In this document: piece after piece, positions 45,588 to 54,568 of the stretch | How positions within the stretch are numbered: the stretch's first letter is position 1 | Layout of the letters: each line of letters starts with the position of its first letter | Source of the DNA: Paraburkholderia fungorum | GTDB lineage: Bacteria; Pseudomonadota; Gammaproteobacteria; Burkholderiales; Burkholderiaceae | Length of the DNA: 64,000 bases | Direction of reading: 5' to 3' | NCBI RefSeq assembly: GCF_902833645.1 | Contig: NZ_CADFGE010000002.1 | Coordinates: forward strand, 774,419-838,418 | The notes under the pieces: generated by a model | The model's input: the letters and a program-made list of their open reading frames with translations, nothing else | Databases searched by the model: none | Told to the model about the DNA's origin: nothing | Translations under genes and position numbers: made by a program

Positions 45588-46826
45588 CTATTGCGCAGCA
45601 CTACCCCGGTCGCTGTTGTCCCGGATGATCTGCGCGATCAATGTGTCGGCGTCGCGCGAAACGTTATCGTGGACGCGGGTACTCAACGTGGCCGCCGGCG
45701 TATCGTTGCCGATCAGATGACCGCTGCGCACGTGCGTATCCACCGACACCTGCATCGAGAGACCAAGTCGCAACGGATGCGCAGCGAGTTCCGCCGGATC
45801 GAGCGAAATCACGATCGGCACGCGCTGCACGACTTTGATCCAGTTGCCGGCCGCGTTCTGCGACGGCAACATCGAAAACGCACTACCCGTGCCCGCCGAG
45901 AAGCCTTCCACGTGCCCGTGATACACCACCTGCGAGCCATACACGTCCGACACGATGCGCACCGGCTGCCCCACCCGCATGCTGCGGATCTGGCCTTCCT
46001 TGAAGTTCGCTTCGACCCATAGACGCTCGAGCGGGATGATCGACATCAGGGCGAGTCCTGGCCCGACCTGCTGGCCGATTTGCACCGAGCGCTGCCCGAC
46101 CGTGCCATCGACGGGAGAAACCACGGTGGTGCGCTGCAGGTTCCGATACGCAAGCCGCAATTGCGCGGCGGCTTGCAGAACCGGCGGGCTGGCCTCGACC
46201 GGAAATTTTCCGCCGAGTGCGCGGGCAGCATCGAGCTGGACTTGTGCCGAAGCGAGATTCGCTTGCGCAACCGCCACCGCCTCGCGGGCGCGCGCCAGTT
46301 CTTCCGGCGAGACCACTTCCACCGACGCATGATCGCGCGCCGCCAGCGCGCGTTGCGCCAGCGCCAGTTCGGCGCGGCGCGCATCGATCGATTGCACGTA
46401 GAGCTTGCGCGAGATCGTCGCGTTCGCCACCTGGCGCACAGCGAGTGTCAGTTGCGCTTTGGCCTGCGCGAACGCGGCGGCCGCTTCCGCGTCGTCGAGC
46501 TTGACGAGCGGCTGGCCCGCGCGAACCTGACGCGTGTTGTCCACCAGAATATCGGTGACCGTGCCGGGTATCTGCGCGGCGATCTGCACGATGTTGCCCG
46601 CCACGTAGGCGTCGTCGGTCTCCTCGAAGAAGCGCGCGCTCAACCCCCAATACGTTAGCCACGCCAGACCGGCGAGCGCCACCACAGCGAAGAAAACAGC
46701 AAACCGGCGCCGCCGCGCAGTCCGTTTCGAATCGTGCGCGTCACCCGGTATGCCTGCCCCGTCTGCCGGATTTGCCTGCTGCTGGGTCCAGCCGGCGGCA
46801 TGCTGTGCCTGTTTATCGTTGTGCAT
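45588..46826 (-). CDS. EmrA/HlyD-type membrane fusion protein (rhamnolipid operon)
   Basis: 412 aa. One membrane helix (about 40-62), then FFEETDDAYVAGNIVQIAAQIPGTV (the EmrA-type start), a long helical hairpin (about 110-210), a lipoyl half (TTVVSPVDGTVGQRSVQIGQQV) and beta-barrel parts. It bridges the inner-membrane EmrB-type pump and the outer-membrane NodT-type factor encoded in the same operon. The start codon directly follows the stop of the previous gene. It is the last gene of the operon. Confidence 0.93.
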   Translation of the reverse strand: MHNDKQAQHAAGWTQQQANPADGAGIPGDAHDSKRTARRRRFAVFFAVVALAGLAWLTYWGLSARFFEETDDAYVAGNIVQIAAQIPGTVTDILVDNTRQVRAGQPLVKLDDAEAAAAFAQAKAQLTLAVRQVANATISRKLYVQSIDARRAELALAQRALAARDHASVEVVSPEELARAREAVAVAQANLASAQVQLDAARALGGKFPVEASPPVLQAAAQLRLAYRNLQRTTVVSPVDGTVGQRSVQIGQQVGPGLALMSIIPLERLWVEANFKEGQIRSMRVGQPVRIVSDVYGSQVVYHGHVEGFSAGTGSAFSMLPSQNAAGNWIKVVQRVPIVISLDPAELAAHPLRLGLSMQVSVDTHVRSGHLIGNDTPAATLSTRVHDNVSRDADTLIAQIIRDNSDRGSAAQ

Positions 46827-48383
46827 TCAATCGAAGTGCGTATCCGTGATGCGTGCGTGAGAGGGAAAGGTCGGCTGATAGTGCGAGATCGGCGCGCCGG
46901 CCACCTTGCGTACGTCAAAGCCGCCGCCGAGCGCGCCCACCAACGCCACCTGCAGCATTCTGCGGCGCCCCTGTAGATCGATTTGCTGGGCGCGCTCGTC
47001 GAGTAAGGACAGGTCTGCCAGCGTCACGTCCTTCTGCATGCCGATACCGCGACGGTGTCGCTCCTCTGCAATCGCGACGATCTTTGCGGCCGCGTCGACC
47101 GCGCGGGTCTGCTCCGCGGTGAGCGTATCGACCGTACGCAACGAAGTCAGTTGACGCGCAACGTCGCCGAGCGCCTCGTCGATCGTCTTGTTGTAAAGAG
47201 CGATCGCGGCGTCGACGTTGGCGTAATCGCCGCCGAGTTGGGCACGCAGCCGGGTTCGGTCGAAGATCGGCAAGGAGATCGCCGGTCCCACCGAGCCGGT
47301 CAGCGCCGCGCGCGAGAAAAGCGCGGCGGGCGTCAACGCCGTGAGCCCGGCAAAGGCAACCAGATTCACGTCGGGATAAAACTGCGCCCGCGTGGCGTCG
47401 ATATTCGCGAGTGCGGCTTCGGCCCGCAGACGCGCCGCCACGATATCGGGCCGGCGGCCCAGCAGGTCCACCGGCAATTGCGCCGGCATTGGCGCGTCGG
47501 CAGCCGCTGCCAGTTGCGGACGATGCAGCGACAAACCCCGCTCCGCTCCGCGTCCCGTCAGCACGCCGATCTGCAGTTCGGTCAGTTTGATGCGTTCGTC
47601 GTTGAGTGCCTGCTGCGAAGCGAGCCGGCTTCGTTTAAGTGCTGCGTCGGCCGAGTCGTAAGCGTTATCGATGCCGCGCGCACCCCGCTCGCGCAGCACC
47701 GCATCGACGCTATCCGCGGCCTGCTGTTTTTGCAGCAGAATGTCCTGCATGGCATATCCGCGGTCGAGCTCGCAGTAGAGCGTCACGAGCGCAACGGTCA
47801 ACGTGAGCCGTGCCTGCTCCGCATCGACGCGCGCCGCATCGCGTGTGGACAGCAGGCTGCCGGTCAGCGCGGCATTCTTGCCCCACAGGTCGAGCTGGTA
47901 GCTCAACCCGGCGAACAACGCCGCCGGCGAGACCACCGGATCGTTGAACAACTGCACCGGAATCTGACGACCGCCAACCGACACATTGGCCACGTCGTCC
48001 GGTTGCGGCAAGCGGGCCTTGCTGAGCGTCGCGCCCGCCGTGCCGGTAAGGCCGGTGAGCGAAGCAAACTGTTCGAGTTGGGCCTGCGCGGTGCCCACCC
48101 TCGCCCTTGCGATCTGCAGGTCGGGACTATTCTGCAACGCCTCAGCAACCAGTTCATCCAGTTGCGGATCGCGGTAGCGTTTGACCCAATCGGGTGCGGG
48201 CCACGTGCCGTTCGCGTTCGGCCCGATAGTCTGGACGAGCGCATCGGCGGATGGTTTAAGCGGTGTAACGCTAGTGTGCAGACCCGCATCGCTCACGCAA
48301 CCTGTCAGCGCCACTGCAATGAGCAGAAGCGGTAAAAACAGCGGCAACGAGCGCGGCAAAAGCAATTGCATAGACTGTCTCAC
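46827..48383 (-). CDS. NodT/OprM-family outer-membrane efflux lipoprotein (rhamnolipid operon)
   Basis: 518 aa, GTG start overlapping the rhlC stop (GTGA); an ATG four codons in is an alternative. The lipobox is LTGC (Cys29). Two TolC-like repeats follow, each with DPQLDELVAEALQNSPDLQIARARVG-type and GRRPDIVAARLRAEAALANIDATRAQFYPDVNL-type segments. It supplies the outer-membrane duct for the EmrAB-type pump, completing a tripartite exporter presumably for rhamnolipids. Confidence 0.93.
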   Translation of the reverse strand: MRQSMQLLLPRSLPLFLPLLLIAVALTGCVSDAGLHTSVTPLKPSADALVQTIGPNANGTWPAPDWVKRYRDPQLDELVAEALQNSPDLQIARARVGTAQAQLEQFASLTGLTGTAGATLSKARLPQPDDVANVSVGGRQIPVQLFNDPVVSPAALFAGLSYQLDLWGKNAALTGSLLSTRDAARVDAEQARLTLTVALVTLYCELDRGYAMQDILLQKQQAADSVDAVLRERGARGIDNAYDSADAALKRSRLASQQALNDERIKLTELQIGVLTGRGAERGLSLHRPQLAAAADAPMPAQLPVDLLGRRPDIVAARLRAEAALANIDATRAQFYPDVNLVAFAGLTALTPAALFSRAALTGSVGPAISLPIFDRTRLRAQLGGDYANVDAAIALYNKTIDEALGDVARQLTSLRTVDTLTAEQTRAVDAAAKIVAIAEERHRRGIGMQKDVTLADLSLLDERAQQIDLQGRRRMLQVALVGALGGGFDVRKVAGAPISHYQPTFPSHARITDTHFD

Positions 48384-49414
48384 GACTGCCAGGTACGAGA
48401 TACGGCACGCGCTACCGTGCGCGCTCCCGGCTCCGGCGTGCTCACCCCGGTGACCATCGCCGGGTCAGCCACAGTAGCTGCGTAAGCCGCCCTGGCCACG
48501 TTGGCCGCGAGTCGCGGACGCGTCCGCTCCAGCGGCCCCATGCGCCCGAAGAACCCATCGAAAACACCCTGCGCAATTGCTTTGAGCTTCGCCGCCTTAT
48601 CTTTCTCCAGCAGCAGGATCTGCACGATTTGCCAGAGCGTCAGCACGTTCGGCACGATCGCGACCGGCAAACGCAATCCATATTGCAGCGCCAGGTGCAT
48701 TGCGTTTCGCGCGCTGTAATAGCGGCGGAAACCGGGGTGATTCATCGTCGTCAATTCCAGAGGACCCAGTTTGTGACGACTCCGCGCGCCAATCCGATGC
48801 AGCAGCACGAGCGACGGCACGACATACACCGGCACATTTCGCAGTAGCGCGCGCAAGCAGTACTCGGTGTCGACATGATCGATAAACAGCGCTTCGTCGA
48901 AGCGGCCAAGCCGCGCGAATGCCTCGCGAGACACGACGCAGCCGGACGAAATCAGAAAGGCGCAGCGCTGCAACGGCGCGTCGGCCTGTATTGCCAATCT
49001 TTCGACCGCCAGCCCGCTCGTCGCGAGCTCGGGGAGGAAGCGCTGGTCGTTCTCATCGAAGATACGCGGGCCGGCCAGGAACGCCCGGCCGCTCATTGAG
49101 GCGCACCGCTCGCGCATCACCGTGAAGTAGTCGGCAGGCGCCTCGGAATCCTGGTCGAACAGCGCGACCGTCTCCACACCCGAGTCGAACAGCGTACTCA
49201 AGCCGCAATTGAAGGCGCCCGCAATGCCATTGCGATTACCGTGATGCTGCAGCGCGACGCCCGCCTCCCCCAACATCATCGCGGCGCGCGCGTCCGGCGA
49301 AGGCGAGTTGTCGACCACCAGCAGACGATCGCACCTGTCGCGCATCGCCACCGCGCGTGCGAGTTGCGCTTCGCTCGGATGAAACAGGATGATCAATGCG
49401 CCCAGGATCGTCAT
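48380..49414 (-). CDS. rhlC: Rhamnosyltransferase 2 (RhlC), GT2 family
   Basis: 344 aa (P. aeruginosa RhlC is 325). GT2 features: LGALIILFHPSEAQLARAV, VVDNSPSPDA, NRNGIAGAFNCGL, the metal-binding DQD in ALFDQDSEAP, and FIDHVDTEYCLRA. It adds a second dTDP-L-rhamnose to mono-rhamnolipid to give di-rhamnolipid. It sits in one operon with rhlA and rhlB, as in other Burkholderia-group species, unlike P. aeruginosa where rhlC is elsewhere. GAGGAACTTCCA precedes the ATG. Confidence 0.93.
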   Translation of the reverse strand: MTILGALIILFHPSEAQLARAVAMRDRCDRLLVVDNSPSPDARAAMMLGEAGVALQHHGNRNGIAGAFNCGLSTLFDSGVETVALFDQDSEAPADYFTVMRERCASMSGRAFLAGPRIFDENDQRFLPELATSGLAVERLAIQADAPLQRCAFLISSGCVVSREAFARLGRFDEALFIDHVDTEYCLRALLRNVPVYVVPSLVLLHRIGARSRHKLGPLELTTMNHPGFRRYYSARNAMHLALQYGLRLPVAIVPNVLTLWQIVQILLLEKDKAAKLKAIAQGVFDGFFGRMGPLERTRPRLAANVARAAYAATVADPAMVTGVSTPEPGARTVARAVSRTWQS

Positions 49415-49424
49415 TGGAAGTTCC

Positions 49425-51023
49425 TCAGTGACCTAAAGCCATCGCCGCACCGCGCTTTGGACGCGTGAGCCACATCATCGCGGCGAGCACGAGGCAGGTG
49501 ACGCTTGCCATGTAGAACATGTCGCCGGTCGCCATCATGTACGCCTGTTGCTGCACGACGTGATGCAAGGTGGCGAGTTCGCGCGCGCCATCGATACCCA
49601 TGCCGTGCAGGCTCTGAACAAAGCGCTGCGTGTTGCCGGACGATTTCGTCACCGACTGCGCGACGACGTCGTAGTGATACAGCGCGCGGTTATCCCATAG
49701 CGTGACACTCATTGCCGTGCCGAACGCCGCCGACAGCGTGCGCAGGAAATTCGACAGACTGGAGGCCGCCGCGAGCTTGTCGTCGGACACGCGCGAAAGC
49801 GTCGCCGCGGTCAACGGAATGAAGAAGCACGGCAAGCCGATTCCCTGAATCAGACCCGGCGTGATGATCTGCGTAAAGGTCATGGTCAACGTGAAATGCG
49901 CATCCCACCACAGCACGCCCGCAAACACGAGAAAACCGAAAGTGGCCAGCACGCGTGCGTCGAAACGGGCCGCATAGATGCCAACCAGAATCGAGAACAC
50001 CAGCGCCAGCACGCCGAGTGGCGCGGTGGCAAGTCCGGCCTGATACGCGGTGTAGCCCATCACGGCCTGCAGCCAGAGCGGAAAAATCACGCCGACCACC
50101 GAAAAGCTCATCATGCCAAGCGCAATGATCAGCACGCAGAACGAAAACGTACGGTCGCGGAACAGGCTCAGATCGATCACAGGATGCCGTTCGCCGGCCT
50201 CCCAGATCAACAGCGATACGATCGCCAACCCGGCGACGATCGCGAGCGTCAGGATCAGCGGAGAATCGAACCAGCCGCGATCATGCCCAAGATCCAGCAC
50301 CATCTGCAGCGAGCCGACACCGACCACCAGCAGAAGAATGCCGGGCAGATCGATCGGCGCCGCCTTGGCAGCCGGTGCGTCGGGGCGCAGCATCGTCATG
50401 CACACCGCGAACGAAAAGATGCCGATCGGCAGATTGATCAGGAAGATCCACGGCCACGAAAAATTGTCGATGATCCAGCCGCCCACCACGGGGCCGAAAA
50501 TCGGCGCGAGCAGGACGGTCATCGCCCATAGCGCGAGTGCCACAACGCGCTTGTCCGGGGGAAAGGTGCGCAGCAGGATCGTTTGCGAAAGCGGCACCAT
50601 CGGCCCGGAGAAAAGCCCCTGCAAAGCGCGGCATACCACCAGAAGATGGAAATCGCCGGCCACGCCGCACATCAGCGAGGTCAATGTGAAGAGCACCACC
50701 GCGCCGAGAAACAGCCGCGTTTCGCCGAGCCGGCGCGAGAGCCAGCCCGTCAACGGTACGGCGATAGCCGCGGCCACGGAGTACGAACTGATTACCCACG
50801 TGCCCTGGCTATTGGACACGCCGAGGCCGCCGGAGATCGCCGGCACCGCGACGTTCGTTACCGTCGAATCCAGGACTTCGATGAAGGTGGCCAGCGACAA
50901 CGCGAACGTCAGCAAGGCGAGTTGTGCGCCGCGCATACGGGCTACGCTGTGCTCGACTGCGGAGTCCGGGCCAGGGCCAATGGCATGCCCTGTATCCGCC
51001 GACAGCGGAGGAGCGGCGCTCAT
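49425..51023 (-). CDS. EmrB/QacA-type MFS exporter (DHA2, rhamnolipid operon)
   Basis: 532 aa with 14 membrane segments. LATFIEVLDSTVTNVAVPAISGGL, SQGTWVISSYSVAAAIAVPLTGWLSRRLG and RALQGLFSGPMVPLSQTILL are EmrB hallmarks. The ATG overlaps the rhlB stop by 4 bp. With the EmrA-type and NodT-type genes downstream it forms a complete efflux system. Its position inside the rhl operon strongly suggests rhamnolipid export. Confidence 0.94.
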   Translation of the reverse strand: MSAAPPLSADTGHAIGPGPDSAVEHSVARMRGAQLALLTFALSLATFIEVLDSTVTNVAVPAISGGLGVSNSQGTWVISSYSVAAAIAVPLTGWLSRRLGETRLFLGAVVLFTLTSLMCGVAGDFHLLVVCRALQGLFSGPMVPLSQTILLRTFPPDKRVVALALWAMTVLLAPIFGPVVGGWIIDNFSWPWIFLINLPIGIFSFAVCMTMLRPDAPAAKAAPIDLPGILLLVVGVGSLQMVLDLGHDRGWFDSPLILTLAIVAGLAIVSLLIWEAGERHPVIDLSLFRDRTFSFCVLIIALGMMSFSVVGVIFPLWLQAVMGYTAYQAGLATAPLGVLALVFSILVGIYAARFDARVLATFGFLVFAGVLWWDAHFTLTMTFTQIITPGLIQGIGLPCFFIPLTAATLSRVSDDKLAAASSLSNFLRTLSAAFGTAMSVTLWDNRALYHYDVVAQSVTKSSGNTQRFVQSLHGMGIDGARELATLHHVVQQQAYMMATGDMFYMASVTCLVLAAMMWLTRPKRGAAMALGH

Positions 51024-52360
51024 ACGCTATGTCCGCTGGCGGCCAGTGCCGGCGACGCCGTGCGGCCGACAGTTTGCTCGCGCACGGCGGCCGGCATGAA
51101 CGCTTCGATATAGCGTGCGGCGGTCTCGCAGCCGTCCGGCGACGCCGCGAGGCGGTCCTGCACGCGTCCGCACTGGGTCGCGATCGACGGGCTGCCAAGC
51201 ACTTGCCTCAAGGCACGAGCAAGCGCTTGCGGTTGCAGCGGCCTGTCCAGCCGAACGCCGCATCCACTCACGACGACACGCTGCGCGTTATCGAACTGAT
51301 CGTGCGCGAACGGCGTGACCACCTGCGCAATACCGGCGGCATAGGCCAGCGCAGCCGTGCCGATGCCGCCGTGATGCACCAGCGCACGGCAGCGTGGCAA
51401 GAGCGTCTGCAACGGCACGTAACGCCGCCTGAGCAACGCGCCGGGCGCGTCTGCGCGCACATCGGTCTCAATAGCAGCCGCTTCGGTTTTGAGCGCATCC
51501 GGTGTCAGAAGAATGCCGCGCAGCCCACCTTCCCTCAACGCCGCGCTCACGGCATTTGCATAGCGTTCCTGGTCGATCAGCGTCGAGCCTGCTGTGAAAA
51601 CCACAGGCCGCTCGCCCGCAGCGAGAAATGCGTCGAGTTGCGGATCGGGCGCGATCGCGCTCGTGTCGTTGAACAGCGGAAACCCGCTGAGGCAGCGCGG
51701 CGCCGGCCAATCCGGTTGCGCTTGCGCGAACCAGTCCGGAAACAGGCACAGCACACCGTCGGTCGAATGCAGCCACTCGCCGAAAATGCGCCGCACCGGT
51801 GCGAGCCCCAGTTCCACGCGCGATCCATTCAATGCGGGGCCGCAGACCTTGTCGAGCACCTGTCGCTCGATTAGCCGCAGCAGCGCCGTTTTTACAGCCA
51901 ACGGCAAGCCACGCGGAATCGTCAGACGCGGGTGGGTGGGCGGCGCATGCGCGGACAGCAGGGTCGACGGCGACACCTGTACCGACACGAACGGCACACG
52001 ATACAACTCCTGCATCAGCCGTGCGGAAAAAGCCCATAACGTGCCGACCAGCACAGTATTGCTATCGGTCAACGCGGCCAGCGTGTCGAAATGCGGTCGC
52101 AGTGTCGGTGCGATCACCGCCCATAACGTCCGGAACGAAGTACGCGGATGCCATAGCGCCGGGTTCGCCATCGCCGCTTCATATTCAGCGGCGGTGCCGA
52201 TTGGCACAAAAGCAAAGCCCTGGCGCACGGCAGCTTCCGCGAACGGAGGATGCGTGCAAAAGACGATCTCATGGCCGCGCGCGGCCAGCGCCGCACCGAT
52301 GCCGAGCAACGGATGCACATCGCCGGCCGAGCCGATCGCGGTAATGATGACCTTCGCCAT
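51020..52360 (-). CDS. rhlB: Rhamnosyltransferase 1 (RhlB), GT1 family
   Basis: 446 aa (P. aeruginosa RhlB is 426). GT-B fold: the N-terminal acceptor domain opens KVIITAIGSAGDVHPLLGIGAAL. The C-terminal nucleotide-sugar domain carries RPVVFTAGST, ALVHHGGIGTAALAYAAGIAQVVTP and DQFDNAQRV. It transfers L-rhamnose from dTDP-L-rhamnose to HAA to form mono-rhamnolipid. It begins 9 bp after the methyltransferase-like gene and overlaps the exporter gene. Confidence 0.94.
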   Translation of the reverse strand: MAKVIITAIGSAGDVHPLLGIGAALAARGHEIVFCTHPPFAEAAVRQGFAFVPIGTAAEYEAAMANPALWHPRTSFRTLWAVIAPTLRPHFDTLAALTDSNTVLVGTLWAFSARLMQELYRVPFVSVQVSPSTLLSAHAPPTHPRLTIPRGLPLAVKTALLRLIERQVLDKVCGPALNGSRVELGLAPVRRIFGEWLHSTDGVLCLFPDWFAQAQPDWPAPRCLSGFPLFNDTSAIAPDPQLDAFLAAGERPVVFTAGSTLIDQERYANAVSAALREGGLRGILLTPDALKTEAAAIETDVRADAPGALLRRRYVPLQTLLPRCRALVHHGGIGTAALAYAAGIAQVVTPFAHDQFDNAQRVVVSGCGVRLDRPLQPQALARALRQVLGSPSIATQCGRVQDRLAASPDGCETAARYIEAFMPAAVREQTVGRTASPALAASGHSV

Positions 52361-52369
52361 TCGGGCAGC

Positions 52370-52939
52370 TCAGAAGAGACCGGGAATCAGCGCAGCGACG
52401 TCGCGGCGATACTGTGAATACGCACGGCCGAAGTGACCGGTCAGCCAGCTTTCCTCGACCCGCACCTTGTACGCCAGCGATGCGAAAATCAGCGATAGCC
52501 CGACTACGCCACGCCATTGCGCGCCGATCAGCACGGCCCCCAGAAGGGCCAGCAGGCAGCCTGTATAGATCGGATGACGAACCAGCCCGTAAGGCCCGCT
52601 GCGCACCAGTTCATGCCCTTCCTTCAGCGTGACCGACACGCTCCAGTTGGTGCCCAGATGCAGCCGCGCCCACACGGAAAAAGCAAGCCCGGCGAGGAGC
52701 ACGGCGAAGCCGGCCAGCTGGAGCGGCCCGATTGCATGCAGATCGACGGACAACGCCGCTGCGGCGAAGTCCGGCAACACGATCAACGCGCCGCCGCCAA
52801 TCAGCGGGATCGACTGCAACGTGCGCGACAGCGATGCCTCCTTGCGCGCGGTCTGTTTGACCCGGCTCGACGTCGCGACCCAATACAGCAGCCACAACAC
52901 CCACGGTACGACAATGGCAATGCTCTGAGCGATATTCAC
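52370..52939 (-). CDS. Isoprenylcysteine carboxyl methyltransferase (ICMT)-family membrane protein
   Basis: 189 aa, GTG start overlapping the rhlA stop by 4 bp (GTGA). It has four or five membrane segments. The C-terminal SAM-binding block of the ICMT/PEMT family is complete: GPYGLVRHPIYTG (Arg121, His122, Pro123, Tyr125, Gly127) and VEESWL (Glu162-Glu163), followed by YSQYRRDV. Family members transfer a methyl group from SAM to membrane-held acceptors, often carboxylates. Locked between rhlA and rhlB, it is likely to act on HAA or rhamnolipid, whose fatty-acid end is a free carboxylate; this is inference. Confidence 0.85.
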   Translation of the reverse strand: MNIAQSIAIVVPWVLWLLYWVATSSRVKQTARKEASLSRTLQSIPLIGGGALIVLPDFAAAALSVDLHAIGPLQLAGFAVLLAGLAFSVWARLHLGTNWSVSVTLKEGHELVRSGPYGLVRHPIYTGCLLALLGAVLIGAQWRGVVGLSLIFASLAYKVRVEESWLTGHFGRAYSQYRRDVAALIPGLF

Positions 52940-53925
52940 GGTAGTTCGACCTGTTGGAACGAGTGATCGGCGGTAGTCTGCAAGGCGACGTTGGCGATGT
53001 TTGTGATGTTTGCAATAGCGGGTTGCGGCACCGGCATGGTGGGTGAGCGCGCGCCGAACGCGTCGAAGCGCTCGAGCGCGCGGCCTGCCGCCTGTGCCGG
53101 CGGCGCGCCGAAGTAATCGAAAATCGCTGTCCTGACCTGGCGTAGCGCGGGCCGTCCTTCGAGATCGAGAAAGTGCCCGGCCTGCTCGATCGTGACAAAC
53201 TCGGCGCGCTTCAGATGGGCGCTGAGCGAGCGGGCATCCTCAGGCGTGGTGTAGTTGTCGAGCTCGCCGTTGAGGAACTTCAATCCGCACTCGATGTTGC
53301 GAAACTCGTGCAGATAGTCCTCCGGACGAATGGCCAGAATCTGGTCGACGTGAAACGCCACCTGATCCTGCTCGTCGCGTGGGAGCGTGGAAAGATAGCG
53401 GTAGTTGTAGAGCTTCATGATGCGCGGCAGATGCTGGCCAACCGTATCGTTGAGCAGCTGCGCGGCCTTCAGATTTTCGCCGGCGGCGATGTGGTCGCGT
53501 GCCGCGGTCACATACGCGGTCATCGCCTCGTTGAGCCGCGGCGAGAACGACGCAATCACCGCGCGCCTCACACTGGTGCGCGCGCGAGAGAGCGCAAGCA
53601 GCGACGCCACCCCGCCCCACGACACCGACAACAGGAAAGCCGGCTCGAATAAGCCTATTAGATGCAACAGAATGTCGACTTCATCGTCTTTTGTAAGAAC
53701 GAAGTCACACACGTTATGCGCTTTCGATTGACCCGCATAAGGTAAATCGAAACAAATCGGGTTATAGCGTTCACCGAGGTATTTGATTGTCTGCCCGAAC
53801 GACGCTGTGGTAGCCAACGCGCCGTTGATCAGAATGACACTCTCGAAGGCCGGATCGAATACGTGACGTTCAACGTAGACTTTCAGGCCCGCCGGGAGCG
53901 GAACAAGGAGTTTTTCGATGGGCAT
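52936..53925 (-). CDS. rhlA: HAA synthase RhlA (rhamnolipid biosynthesis)
   Basis: 329 aa from MPIEKLLVPLPAGL; an upstream ATG at 54081 gives an unsupported extension. RhlA joins two 3-hydroxyacyl-ACP units into 3-(3-hydroxyalkanoyloxy)alkanoic acid, the lipid part of rhamnolipids. The alpha/beta-hydrolase triad falls at Ser102 (SVSWGG), Asp223 and His251 (AGHFLDLE), the same numbering as in P. aeruginosa RhlA. LINGALATTASF and FDLPYAGQSKAHN are also conserved. About 35 extra residues at the C-terminus (Ala/Pro/Asn-rich) exceed the 295-aa reference. It is the first gene of the seven-gene operon. Confidence 0.95.
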   Translation of the reverse strand: MPIEKLLVPLPAGLKVYVERHVFDPAFESVILINGALATTASFGQTIKYLGERYNPICFDLPYAGQSKAHNVCDFVLTKDDEVDILLHLIGLFEPAFLLSVSWGGVASLLALSRARTSVRRAVIASFSPRLNEAMTAYVTAARDHIAAGENLKAAQLLNDTVGQHLPRIMKLYNYRYLSTLPRDEQDQVAFHVDQILAIRPEDYLHEFRNIECGLKFLNGELDNYTTPEDARSLSAHLKRAEFVTIEQAGHFLDLEGRPALRQVRTAIFDYFGAPPAQAAGRALERFDAFGARSPTMPVPQPAIANITNIANVALQTTADHSFQQVELP

Positions 53926-54568
53926 GGCGTATTCGCATGCACTTGCGCAAGCAGGTGCGTACCGATACCGCGCCCGCACTCGCGGACGCCTTGCGGCCGT
54001 ACTACCGGGGATCAGGCCCATGCGATCTGCCTTTACGCCGGCAAATCCGATCCGCGACGACCGCTGCTGCACCGAAAGCATGCATCACTCGATGTGATGT
54101 ATGCCGACTCTCCCTGGCGCGCGCCTGAACTCCGGCTCGCTTCAATCGAGCGTTCGATGCCTCGTAATATATTTATATGTAATTCGGAAAAGCCTGCTTC
54201 AATCTGTACCGCATGCCACCCGTTGATGCGAGTCTGCATTCACTGCGTGAAGACTTCATGTCAATATACGATGACGGAAAGCTTTTTAACACACTTCAAA
54301 AATAAAAGCTAAAAAAAGTCATTGGGCATATGTTCGAAATCCACAGAAAAATGTAATTGAAAGGAATCGGCGCCGCGTGACGCGGCGTCATGGCGCCACA
54401 GTTGCATATTGAACGACAGGACATGTGCCGGAACAGCCCGCATGCTGCGCGAGCGAGCGCAGCATGCGGGCTTGCACGCGTTGGGTAGCAGGACGTGGCG
54501 TTGTCCAGACGTCAGAACGGGACCGGGGACAAGCGGTTATACCGGCGCGCACTCGCCGCCGATAGACA
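53926..54568. other. Upstream region of the rhl operon
   Basis: About 640 bp without a convincing gene. The stretch 54150-54370 is markedly AT-rich compared with its surroundings, which may attract H-NS-type proteins (one is encoded 0.7 kb away). No convincing lux box for acyl-homoserine-lactone control was found. Confidence 0.45.
54172..54202 (-). promoter_or_regulatory. Candidate rhl operon promoter
   Basis: On the minus strand TTGAAG (54202-54197) is followed after 17-19 bp by CATATAAAT, giving a plausible sigma70 -10 in the AT-rich zone, about 250 bp upstream of rhlA. Confidence 0.3.

Noticed and set aside
53940..53957. Lux-box-like inverted repeat upstream of rhlA
   Set aside because: CACTTGC/GCAGGTG arms with a 4-bp gap give 18 bp rather than 20, lack the core CTG-N10-CAG spacing and lie only 15 bp from the start codon.
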